Assembly (NCBI GenBank): GCA_000151295.1
Contig: GG745339.1
Coordinates: 821,577 to 885,576, forward strand
Direction: 5' to 3'
Length of the DNA stretch: 64,000 bases
Source of the DNA: Allomyces macrogynus ATCC 38327
Lineage: Eukaryota > Blastocladiomycota > Blastocladiomycetes > Blastocladiales > Blastocladiaceae
How positions within the stretch are numbered: position 1 is the stretch's first letter; each line of letters opens with the position of its first letter. Shown in pieces: positions 35,494 through 45,689 of the stretch. The notes under the pieces are model-generated. The model saw nothing but the letters and a program-made list of their open reading frames with translations, was not told the origin of the DNA and searched no databases. Both the position numbers and the translations under genes were made by a program.

Positions 35494-38400
35494 TTACATC
35501 CCACCGAACGGCACTTGCGGGACAAACGACGCTGCACCCGATGGCGGCCGTGGGCTTGCGTTCCCCGGTGCGGGCGACGACGGCGACGACCCACCGCCTC
35601 CTTGATTGAACACGTCCACGTACCGCGACCGGCCGCGCATCCGCGACACGGCCGATCCGGCAGGCCCGGGCGGCGGCCCACCGGGTGCCATCGCGGCCGC
35701 GGCAACAGCCGGAGGCACCCCACCTGGTGTGAGCGGTGGCGCGGGTGACGCGCGATTGCTGGCGACGCTCGGTGGACGAAACGCGCCCATCGCACCGGGC
35801 GGTGGCGTCCCGCGGTACCCGATCGATGACGTCGGGCGTGACGCGGGCAGCGGCACGCCGGCCGGCGGTGGTGGACCCGACAAGGCCATTGCGGGCAGTG
35901 GCGGCGGGACGGCGCCACCCATCCCCATGGACGGCGGAGGCGGTGCGGGAGTACCCGACCGCGGCGTTCCCATTGGCGGCGGGGTCATCCCCGCGGCCGG
36001 TGGTGGCGGTGGCGGCGGGCCCGACGGTGTCGTGGACGCGGCCGCATCGGCGCCGGCCTTCTTGTTGACCCACCGCTTGAGTTCCTTGTCGTAGTAGAAC
36101 GAGTTATCTTCTCCGAGGTTGGCCTTGACGGGCCCACCCGAGTTGGACCCGGGCCGGCGCCGGCCAAAGAGGCTCTTGACCAGACTAAACACGCCACCGC
36201 CGTTTTCCGAATCGCCCTCTTGCGTGGTAGAGTTGCTGGCGGAGGAGGCGCTGTCGTCGGCGGGCTTGGACTCGTCTGACGCGGCACCACCTTCCGGGGC
36301 GGCCGGTTTCTTCTTTTTCAGCGCCGAGTTTCCAAACCCGAGATCGTCGTAGTCGTCGACTGAATCGGCGGCAGCTGTACTGCTGTTCGCGGTGCCCTTC
36401 GCCGAAGGCGCGGGCGAGGCCGAGGGTGCGTAGCCGGCGCCTTGGCTGCCGAAATCTGGTTGCTGCGGCGGCTGCTGGCCGTACATGCCGAACTGGTCCT
36501 GCTGTTGCGACGGCCGTTGGCCGTACATACCAAACGCGTCTTGCGGCTGCTGCTGGCCAAACGGCTGCGCGTACGGGTCCGGCGTGAACATGGGCGCACC
36601 GCCTATTCCCATTGGGCCAGCGGCCTCGGCCCCAAACCCACCATAAGGCGTGGCCGGCTGTTGTTGCTGTTGCTGCTGGAACCCGAGATCCGACGTTTGC
36701 GACTGGTACGCGCTGTACTGGTCAAACTGGCCGTACTGCTGCTGATTCTGGTTCTGCTGGTTCTGCTGCTGCATCGCCATGGGCGCCGGCGAGAAACTGC
36801 GCGCGGTCGGGTCCATGGGCCCAAGCACCAACGGCCCAGGCCCAACGGGCGTACTCCCGTGCTGGTGCGGGCTCGCGTCGCCCGTAATAAACTTATCGAG
36901 CCCGCGGCCCATCGCGTCCATGATCGACGCCTTGTCGAGTCGGTTCAACCCAAGACCCGACGCGATCCGCTGCGAGAGCCACCCGCGGCTTGCGGCGGCG
37001 GTCATTGGCGAGGACCCATTGACTCCAACATCCGCGACCGCAACGACGGCACTCAATTCATGCAATTCCCTGAGTACGGCCTTGTTCAGGTACGCGCAGG
37101 TCGGGTCTGTGGTCAGTGCCCACTCGACCATGGCCATGGACGACGTCACGTAGCGGTACGCGTCGTCGGCGTGCCCATTCGACAAGAGTTGCCGTGCGTG
37201 CCGCAGCTTAAATGCCTGCAGGTGCGGCAATATCACCGACGCGATTGGCAATTTGGGCGGACCGGGCGGCATGGTCGGCGGACTCGCCGACGATTTCGCG
37301 CCCGCCAGGGCCGCAGCACTGAGCGGGCCAAAATCGTAATTGATCGCGGCGGTCGCGGCAAGATAAAACTCGACGAGCTCCGTGCAGTGGAACGCCACAC
37401 GGTCGCGGTGGAACGTTAGCGGGAACCGCGTGTGCAGGGCGCCGAGCAGTGCTTGCCGCGTCGTCGGCGCATCGGGTCCACCAAACGCGGACGTATCTGC
37501 GGGTACCGGGCCGGCCGGGTCGTTGGCGAACAGCGCCGAACTGACCAAGTGGCAGACGGCGGCCGCGTCGTGCCTACCATATGAGCGCAGCCGGTCGCCG
37601 AGCGTGATTAAGCACGATGTCGTGTTGGGTGTGCGGTGCACGAGCGAGAGCAAAATGGCTTCGCGCCACATCGATAAGTCGGCGGTACTCGGCGGGACGG
37701 CGGCGCGGTCGCTTGAGAGCAAGACGTGGTCGACGGGCCGCTTGGGCATGGTCGAGTCGGAATCCAGCCAGTCGGTCGCGCGCGGCGCACGCACGTCGCC
37801 ACCCGAAAGCATACCAATAAAGAACCGGAACACGGGCAGCGTCACGTGGTTGACGGCCACGGCGAGCTGGTCGGTGGGCATCTGGAACGGGTACTGCTGC
37901 GGCGCCGGCGCGCTGCCGTTGAGAAGGCCGAGCTGCACGTACGTGTCGACGGCGTGCGTCCACAACTCGTGGCTCGCGCGCGAGGACAGGATCAGCGCCA
38001 GCGTCCACTGGCCGCGCGACAGGCAGAAATGCACGGCGTCCTCCATGCGCCCGTTGAGGAGCAAGTTGTAGAGGGGCACGAGCGCCGTTGCGCCGACCGG
38101 GTCCTCAGCGGGCGAGAGCGGCGGGTTCGACACGAGATGCTGTCGCAGCACGTCGGCAATCACTTGATCGCTCGGCACTTGTGACATGAGCGGCGGCGGC
38201 GACCCTTTCCCACCACCCGACTGGACAGGCAGACTACCAATCAGCGCATGCAAGATCTGGAACAACAGTCTCCGATCGGTCGTATGCTCCTGGTCCTCGA
38301 GCGACTCGTGGCGGCGCGGGAGCCCGTCGAGCACCGTATCGAGCCACTCGAGAGCACTGCGCGTGGCCACAACCATCTTAGTCTGCTTCTCAATCAGCGG

Positions 38401-41400
38401 CCCAGGCCCAGACTGCCGGTCCATGTCCGGCACAATATTGGCGAGCGAGTCAATATGCAGCGGCCCCGGGTACATTTTCGCCGTGGGCTGGTTGAGCAGG
38501 TCGGCCGAGTACCGCATCGTCGTCTTTGGGAACGACGTGAGCAGCACGCCCTTGGGCGAGAAGACGGCAAGTGGCACGCGGCACGTGATCAGCGACGAGT
38601 GGAACGGTCCACGAACACTCGGCGTGGGCGCTGGGGCCGGTGTGGCCGGCGCGACGGGCGCGGGCGCGTACCCGCCGTACGGCGGCGCGGGATACCCCAT
38701 GTTCGGATCGACGGTCGGCGTGATCATCGTGTCAGGCACGCCCATGGTCGTGGTCGGCAGCGGCGTCGCCGTGGCCGCCGGCAACTCGACCAGTGCGCTA
38801 CCACACCACGCACAGAACCGGCCACCGGGCGGGCCAAACGTGCCACACTGCCGACATTGCGGTGGCTGGACCGCGGGCGCCGGCGCCTGCTCGGTCTCGG
38901 GCTGCGTGTAGACGGGCGACATTTCCTCGACCGACGCGAGCTGGTGGCCGTGGAACGGCGGCTGGTAGGCGTGGTGCACGTTGGCGCCGTACTCGGACGC
39001 GGTCGGCGTCACTTGCTGGTCGGGCGTGTGCTGGCCGTACATGCCCGGATCGTACATCTGCTGCTGCTCCTGCTGCTGTGGCTGCTGTTGCTGCTGGCCC
39101 TGCGCAAAGTAATCATTTGCCGGGTACCCGGCATGCACGGCGGGCGACGGCGTGCGGACGCCGCCAAACGCCGAGGCCGTCGGCGTCGTCGACCCAGCGG
39201 TATTGAACGACCGCACGCTCGCCGACGACGGCGGCCGCTGCACAGGTGCGGGCGGCGACGCCGGGCGTGCCATGCTCGGGAGCGGCGGGATCGGACGGGC
39301 AGCCGCCGCGGTCACAGGCGCAGCCGCAACGGCCGGCGGTGGCGGGACCGAATACATGGGCGCAAACGGCGCCGCAGTCGACGTCGCCGGGGGCGGCGGG
39401 GTGTACGCGCTCGTGGTCGCGGGCGGCGACGAATATGCGTTCGTCATAGGCGGGGGCACGTATGCGCCCGTGGGCGGCGGCGCGTTCCACGGGACTTGGT
39501 CCTGTGGCGGTGCCGACGGCGACCGCATCGTGACGGCCAACGGGCGCGCGGCCTCGGGCGGCGTCGATGCTGGGCGATTCGCGCCGCCGCCTTCACTGCG
39601 CAGGAATGCCTGCAGGTGCCCGTGCGTGGCGGGCGGGGTCTTGGACCCGTGAATGCCAAATTCGGTGCGCGTGGCCCGCCGATGGCGGTGGGGACGGTCG
39701 TGTACCCCATGGCGGGTGGGCGGAGCCCGGGCGTGGGGGTGGGGGAAGGTGACCGTTGGATGCGGCTGCGGGGGATGCGGGGTGCTGGTACGGGTAGGGC
39801 TTGCTCGATCCCATGCCCGATGCGGGTCGCGCCATTCCCATGCCCATGCCCGACGAGGGACGCGGGATCCCAGCGGCCGGGGAGAACGGGCGCGGCGGCG
39901 CCGACGCGGACGCGGACCGCATTTGCGTCAAGTCCGGGAACGAGGCTGAGGGGGGCGGCGGCTCGGTTGCCATCATCGACCGCGATGCGGGCCGCGGAGG
40001 ACCGAACTGCGGGATCGCAGTGGCCGCGTCCCACGGTGCCGGACCAGGTGCCGTGGTGGACTGGTTCGACGCCGGCGCCGATGGGGCGGGCTGCGTGGCG
40101 TAGGGATCGGCCGATCCGTACTGCGACGCGTCCATGGGTCCCGTTGACGGCGGCGGCGGTACGTAGCCCCACTGAGGTTCCAACGGTGCCTGCTCCTGGT
40201 GGGCAGGCTCGGCTGGGGGGTTCGAGCTTGTGCTTGCATGAGGATCTTGGCCTACGGTTGAGCCGTAGCTGTAGTACTGCGCCGCGGGGTCGTGTTGCCA
40301 TTGATCGGCGGGTGGATGGCCGCCAGACGCAGTCTGAGCTGACGGCTCCGAGGACCACGTATCAAATTGGGCGTTGCCACCGGTCGGCGGTGCGCCGAAA
40401 CCAACCATGGTCGCGGAATGCTCGGGTGCCGTCGAAGAGCCTAGACATTTCAAACGCATCGTTAGACTCTCGTAAATGTCCACCACTCACGCACAACAGC
40501 CAGTACCAGAATCAAACGTTGCTGGCGGCGGTGCAGTAAACGACGCGTCCGGGCCCAACGCGCCCGACGGCGGGTAGTTTGCATAAAATTCAGCCGCTGC
40601 CGTTTGACCCACAATCGCCGAGGTCGACGCCGGCCGGTCAGGCGCGGGCTGCGACCAGCCAGACCACTGGTTCTCCGCCGCGGCCGCACCAAACGTCGGC
40701 ACGGGACCCGACGATGCAGGCCGATCGTAGCTATTGAACGAGTTCGCGTCGGGGAACGGGGCCGAAAAGCCGGCAGCGTTCGGATCCGAGCCATTCGCTG
40801 CTGAGGGCTCGGCGTCGGAAGGTTTCGGGCTCGCCGCGCCCTGCTGCGGCGCGTCGGCCGTGTAGAAACTCGACGGCGAAGGTGCTGACCACGTCGGCTG
40901 CGGTGGTGCCTGGTCGTGCGCCGCGGGAGCGGGAGGCTGGGTGCCGTTCGACCATGCCGCAGCGTGAGTCGAAACATGTGCCTGGTCTACTTCAGACTGC
41001 GACGACGGCGATGGTCCGTCGCGCTCCTCGGTGGGCGCGGAATACGGCGCATTCCAGTCCCACGGAGCATTCGTCGACCCCGCAGCCGGTGCCTGGTCGG
41101 ATGACGGTAGCGCCGGCGCGTTCCAGTCCCACGGAGCGGGCGCTGAACTCGCCGTGGACGCATTCTCGGTCGGTGGAGCCGATGCGGTGCCATGGCCGTG
41201 ATCGAAATTTCCAGCGCCGAAATCGGGACCAGGTCCGGTGGGAGCAGAGCCGCGAGGTGTCGCGACGGGCGTGTCGTTTGCGAGCTGCGAGTGCGGATCG
41301 GATGCCACTGGGCCAGCCGACGACTCCGTCGGCGGGTGCGTGTCGCCAGGTGCCGAGAAATCGTGCGTTTGCGGCTGGTAGGGCTGGTAAGGCTGCTCTT

Positions 41401-42848
41401 GGTACTGCGGCGGGTACTCGTGCTGCTGCTGCATGGGCTCGTGTTGCTGCGGATCGTTCTGCGCGTGCTGCTGGTGCTGGTCCTGCGAGTAATGATGGTG
41501 CTGCTGCTGCTGTTGCTGCTCGTGCGGGCCCTGCGGATGCTGGATCTGCTGCTGCTGATCAAACGGACCCGCCGACGGTTGGTAACCCTGTTGCGCGTCG
41601 GCACCTGTGGGCGGTGCGCCAAACGAGTCAAAGAAGCTCGCTGACGCGTCGTTACCCGCCGAAAACGTCTGCGCGGTCGGGAACGGCACCGATCCGGCAC
41701 TTTGAATACCGTTGCTTGGCGCAGGCTGCGACCACGCGGGAGCCGTGTTGGTGGGCGCGTAGGGGTCGTGCGACGCTGTCCCGGACGGCTCAGGGCCGGA
41801 TGTCGGCGATGCCGTCGTGCTCGACGAGTAAGGATTGTACTGCGTCGCGTTCGACGAGTAAGGATCGTAGGAAGCCGTATTGTTCGACCCGTAGGGATCG
41901 TAGGGTGCCGCGTGCTGGTGCTGCGGCTGCGTTGAGGTTGGCGGGTACCCGCTCGTTTCCGACGGAGCGTACGGATCATGGACGGCATTAGTGGTGGTGT
42001 TGCCGAGCGTCGAGAAAAAGTCTTCAGCACCGGCCGTATCCATGGGTGGCGTGCTGGGCGTGGTGGCTGCGGCGTGACCGCTCATGGCGGTCGGCGCGGG
42101 GCTCCACGCAGGCGGCGGCGGTACTGCAGCAGCGCTTTGCCACCCGCCGGTAAAGACGGGTGCCGATCCGGTGCGCACAACGTTGGCGGCGTTGGCCATG
42201 TCGGGGTTGGTCTTTGAGGTTGGGCCTGGGTGATCGCACGACGTGTCAAAAAGGACGTCAAGCGAAACGTGGCGCAAAAGATGCGGGCAGCAGCATACCA
42301 AACGAATGTCCGTGGGTCATGGACGGGGTCGCGGACCTGTACCGCGAGTGGGGCGCCGATGGCGGCGGCGAGGCGACGCCCGATCCGTTCCATGTCGGCG
42401 GGGCCGACGCGGCGGGTGGGGGCGGCGGCGCGGAGGGCGATCCGGTCGACTTTGGGAACGCCGACGTCTTGGGCGAAAAGGCGTACGAGAGCGCGGCGGC
42501 GGGCGGATCGCCCATGTAGCCCGACGAGGCCGGCTGCGTCGGTGGGGGCTGCACGGGCGGCGTGGGCGTGTGGGGCTGGTTGCCAAAGGGCGTCTGCAGC
42601 GGCTGCTGTTGCGCGGAGGGCGACTGGTGCTGTTGCTGCTGCGCGTATGACGGCTGCTGCTGCTGTGGGTACGCGGGTTGCTGCTGCGCGTAGGGCTGCG
42701 ACTGCTGCTGGAACGGCTGTTGCGGCTGTTGCGGTTGCTGCTGCTGCGCGGGCGCGGCGGGCGCGTTCCCCGAGCTAAACGAGTCGAAGAAATCGCCGCC
42801 GCCCGCGCTGCCAAACAGCGCCGACGCGTCGGAGAAGGGATTGGCCAT
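35494..42848 (-). CDS. SEC16: SEC16, COPII coat-assembly scaffold at ER exit sites
   Basis: SEC16 organises ER exit sites and binds COPII coat proteins. The minus-strand start is ATG 42848 (MANPFSDASALFGSA). Exons are 42848-42299, 42225-40507, 40440 to about 39,700, and about 39,650 to 35494; introns 42226-42298 and 40441-40506 are GT-AG and in frame. Between exons 3 and 4 the frame must change, and I could not fix whether that is an intron or a one-base indel. The N-terminal half is disordered and Pro/Gln/Ser-rich, with poly-Gln tracts. The central conserved domain begins near 38620 (PFHSSLITCRVPLAVFSPKG, SADLLNQPTAKMYPGPL). The ACE1-like helical domain follows, with VPLYNLLLNGRMEDAVHFCL, GQWTLALILSSRASHELW and VFRFFIGMLSGG. 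The tail contains FSLVKSLFGRRRPGSNSGG and YYDKELKRWVNKKAGADAA, the usual Sec16 C-terminal block, then Pro-rich sequence ending FVPQVPFGGM. Length is about 2,400 aa. Confidence 0.88.
42583..42760 (-). repeat. Poly-glutamine (CAG-type) tract in SEC16 exon 1
   Basis: Dense CAG/CAA codons encode Gln runs interleaved with Pro, Ser, Ala and Tyr in the first 90 residues. Similar but shorter Gln-rich tracts occur in the same gene at about 41400-41570, 39040-39110 and 36430-36775. Such tracts are length-variable and could differ between isolates. Confidence 0.7.
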
Positions 42849-43735
42849 GGCGGCCGTGGCAGGCCGTTTGGCCGGCGTGCGCTTGGGATCGAGGATCAGT
42901 CGCGAGAGCAGGTGCTTTTGCGCGTGGTCGCGGCGCCGGGGACGGGCACGGTCGCGCTCGAGGTCGTGGTGCAGCAGGCTGGCGCCGCGATGGTGGTCGC
43001 GCTTGGCAGCGCTGGCGAGCAGCAACACGAGCCAAAAGACAGAGCGGCATGCCAGCCTGGCAGCGGTCACGGACGCACACGTGAGCGCGATGCGACTTGG
43101 GCAGGGACCGTTTGCATTTTGATTACAGCCACGATCGGATCGCGCTCTCTGCTCACCAGGCACCTCCTGCACCCTTCTGCACCTCCTGCACGTCTCCTTC
43201 ATCTCTGGAAGACGGGCTCACCGACACGCACAATTCATTTCACGGATCGGGTTCCCCTCACTCTCTCCCTTTGCCCATGCGCACCATCGCAAGACGCACC
43301 TGGACTCGACTCGATCTTGACCATTCCCGGCTCAACAAAATGGGATTATTTGCCTTCTTTTATTCGCTTATTTTGATTAGGTGCAGTGCGGTCGGCTTGT
43401 CAGCACTTCAGCCTGCGCCGGTTTCCGCGCCGCTCTCCACGCTCTGCGCCGCTGCGCCACTGAAGAGGCCACCGGCACCCGCTCACAGGCCTCCAACGTT
43501 GAAGCCGGCCCACGCCTCTTGAGCCTTGCTTGCCACCCAGCCGCAGTTTGATTCCGATCTCACGCTTCTCCTCTTCAATCGACACCGTGACAACGGACTA
43601 CGAATACCGACACTAGCGACGACGAGCACGACGACTACAGCGACTGCGCGCGTTGCCCACGACTAGCTGCAATCGACGCGACTTGCACGCCCACCACAAT
43701 CAACCCATTTCCAACCCATTTTTTCCTGTTCAACA
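42849..43735. promoter_or_regulatory. Divergent intergenic region (SEC16 / secreted protein)
   Basis: 887 nt lie between outward-facing start codons. A minus-strand frame in line with SEC16 is open up to 43202 but has no fungal-looking start or conserved sequence, so I treat it as 5' UTR. The plus-strand side is C/T- and A/C-rich just before the ATG at 43736 (context tcaacaATG). No named element was recognised. Confidence 0.4.
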
Positions 43736-44483
43736 ATGAAGTCAACTGCCTTCTTTGCCGTTGCGACCCTCGCCATCGTTGCCGCGACCTCGACGACCGC
43801 GCAGGTCGTGGACCCGAACGCCGCGCCGACGCTCTCGGACTGCGCGGGCATGTCCGTCTTCCAGCGGTGCTGGGGCGACGTGACGCAGGAGCGCTGTACG
43901 GATCGCGCCTTTCTGCCGAGAGAACTTTCTGATGCGATCACGATTAACGTGACCTCCGTTTCTCCACGGTTTTATAGCGACGCAGTGTGTCGTACGTTGG
44001 CGAACCCTCCCCACCCCCTCGCGATCGGCACCTCCGCTTTCGCTCACCAAACTCACCGCTCCATCGGATCCTTCCTCCCCCTCGACCTAGCCCGGCGAAA
44101 GCGGCTACAACGCGTGCATGTGCGCCACGTCCGGCGGGTACCGCAAGTGCTTTGACCAGTGCCTCGACTCGCCCGACCACGACTATGCGCTCAAACCCGT
44201 CATCAACGAGCAGTCGGCCTACTGCATGCAAGTGACCACCAAGTCGACCACCACCTCCAAGTCGACCAGCACGTCCTCGACCAAGACGACGTCGACCAGC
44301 TCGACGACGACTACGAGCTCGGCTACGACCACGACCACGTCGGCGAGTACCACGGCCACGTCGACTTCGACCACATCGACCATCAAGCCGGCCATGGCCA
44401 CAGACTCGTCGGCCGGTGCGGCCGCGGCGGGGCCGGCGGCCATGGTGGCCGCCGTGTTTGGTGGGCTGATGGCCGCCATGTAA
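43736..44483 (+). CDS. Secreted Cys-rich protein with Ser/Thr tail and GPI-type C-terminus
   Basis: The start ATG 43736 opens a signal peptide (MKSTAFFAVATLAIVAATST, cleavage likely after TTA-QV). Exons 43736-43879 and 44091-44483 join in frame to 178 aa through a 211-nt intron. The mature part carries regularly placed cysteines (DCAGM, FQRCWGD, YNACMCATSGGYRKCFDQCL, AYCMQ), reminiscent of CFEM-type fungal surface domains, though I count seven and not eight. A run of about 60 Ser and Thr residues follows, as in heavily O-glycosylated wall proteins. The end, SSAGAAAAGPAAMVAAVFGG then LMAAM, is a small-residue site plus a hydrophobic tail, as expected for GPI attachment. If exon 1 extends past VTQERC there would be an eighth Cys; the donor is therefore not certain. 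The likely location is the cell surface. Function is unknown. Confidence 0.65.
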
Positions 44484-44752
44484 ACACATCGCGCTCCTGT
44501 TTTTTCTTTCGCTTTGCTGATGCCGCTCCACTGGCATGTGTGCTTGCGGGCGCTAGGATCGCTCATTGTCTTGCGCAAACGGGTCCCGTTTTTCCTTCTG
44601 CTTTTTGCTGTCGTTGTGAATGATCTCCACCCCCTTTTTCGTGTCGTGTCGTAGGTGAAGTTTTTTTGCTGTGCACGCTCCCTCAAACGGTAACGCTATT
44701 TCTTGAAGATGACCCTTGCATGTTATTTCCACGACGGCGTGTTGATTCCAAC

Positions 44753-44902
44753 TCAAGTCAGTTTCAGTTTCTATGTCGCGAGCAAGCACAAGCAAAGTCG
44801 ACATCCCGCGACACCATCCGACACGGAACCGCGACCGCAACCGCGACCGCAACCGCGACGCAACCAATACACAACGGACCGCGGCCCAACCGAAGATACA
44901 CA

Positions 44903-44937
<35 letters not shown>

Positions 44938-45378
44938 AACTCGTTAGCCGCTCCGCTCTCCACCCCCCATGTTGCAAACCGACACAACTTACCGGATTGT
45001 CCAGCAATAGCTCGACGACGCACTGCCAATCCGTCTCGTTGCCAAGCACGACGCTCTTGAAAAACGCGCCGAGCGCCGCCTCCACTTGGCCCGTGTGCAT
45101 AAAACTGAACGCGAGCAAGTGCTGCGCCTCCTTTTTGGTGCGGTCGTTGCGCAAAGCCGGCGTCAGGCACTCGATCACTTGGTGGTACTGGCGCAGCTTG
45201 TAGAAGCCGCGCGCGCAGTAGAGCCAGCCGAGCGGGTCTGGGGATCACCAGCAGCTGACGGTCAGTGATGGTGCGGAGGGGGGGGGGGGGGGGCGCACGG
45301 AACACACTCCCCTTGACACGACCCATTGATGACGATCGAATCCCGCCCGAGAGCTTGAGACGCTGCGTCGGCATTCAT
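44753..45378 (-). CDS. Small TPR-like protein, 107 aa
   Basis: Exons on the minus strand are 45378-45318, 45237-44993 and 44770-44753, giving 107 aa in frame. The ATG at 45378 has A at -3. The body is two helix-turn-helix TPR-like units: PLGWLYCARGFYKLRQYHQV with IECLTPALRN, then KEAQHLLAFSFMHTGQVEAA with LGAFFKSVVLGNETDWQCVV. The second intron (44771-44992, 222 nt) opens with a perfect GTAAGT, is unusually long for this window and contains an (ACG)11 microsatellite. The third exon is only 18 nt (KLKLT and TGA), the weakest part of the model. The first intron (45238-45317) carries a run of 16 G. It may be an adaptor in a larger TPR complex; no family name is justified. It is divergent from FRY, with 311 nt between starts. 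Confidence 0.55.
44829..44860. repeat. Short tandem hexamer/dodecamer repeat
   Basis: Alternating ACCGCG and ACCGCA units stand in tandem inside the second intron of the small TPR gene, shortly before an (ACG)n tract. The tract is typical of simple-sequence expansion. Confidence 0.6.
44903..44937. repeat. (ACG)11 microsatellite
   Basis: Eleven uninterrupted ACG units sit in the second intron of the small TPR gene (read as CGT on the coding strand). Being in an intron, length change would not shift a frame. Confidence 0.85.
45278..45293. repeat. G16 homopolymer
   Basis: Sixteen consecutive G on the plus strand lie in the first intron of the small TPR gene. It is a likely site of length error in the assembly. 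Confidence 0.85.
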
Positions 45379-45689
45379 GTTGCGGTGTGGCGACCGCGAA
45401 GTGCGGGCCCGACCCGGTGATTAGCCTGACGCGGTGATCTGCCGTCGTGTGCAGCAAGTTCCCGGGCCGTGCCAGCCGGCGTGTCGTCCCAAATCGTTGC
45501 CGACTCGACCGCTCGACACGACAGCAGCGAAACAGAATCGACGTTGGTTCGCGGTCCCAGAAAGCCGCCTTGTCGAGGAAACGTGACGCGCCGACCGTCC
45601 CTGCCACCGTCAGCTCACCCAGGCAGGCTGCAGCCGCCGCCGCTGCTGCTTCGATCACCGCGGCCTCCTCTTCTCCAACTCCTGCTGCA
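45379..45689. promoter_or_regulatory. Divergent intergenic region (TPR protein / FRY)
   Basis: 311 nt lie between two outward-facing ATGs. An open plus-strand frame in phase with FRY runs through much of it (from about 45447), but it lacks family similarity and is taken as 5' UTR. No named motif was recognised. Confidence 0.35.

Noticed and set aside
35494..42848. Long plus-strand ORFs opposite SEC16 (e.g. 38248-40539)
   Set aside because: They are Arg-rich antisense shadows caused by high GC; the minus strand has the Sec16 domains.
44903..44937. Trinucleotide array as a CRISPR or coding Asp/Thr repeat
   Set aside because: It is a simple (ACG)n microsatellite lying in an intron; there are no spacers.
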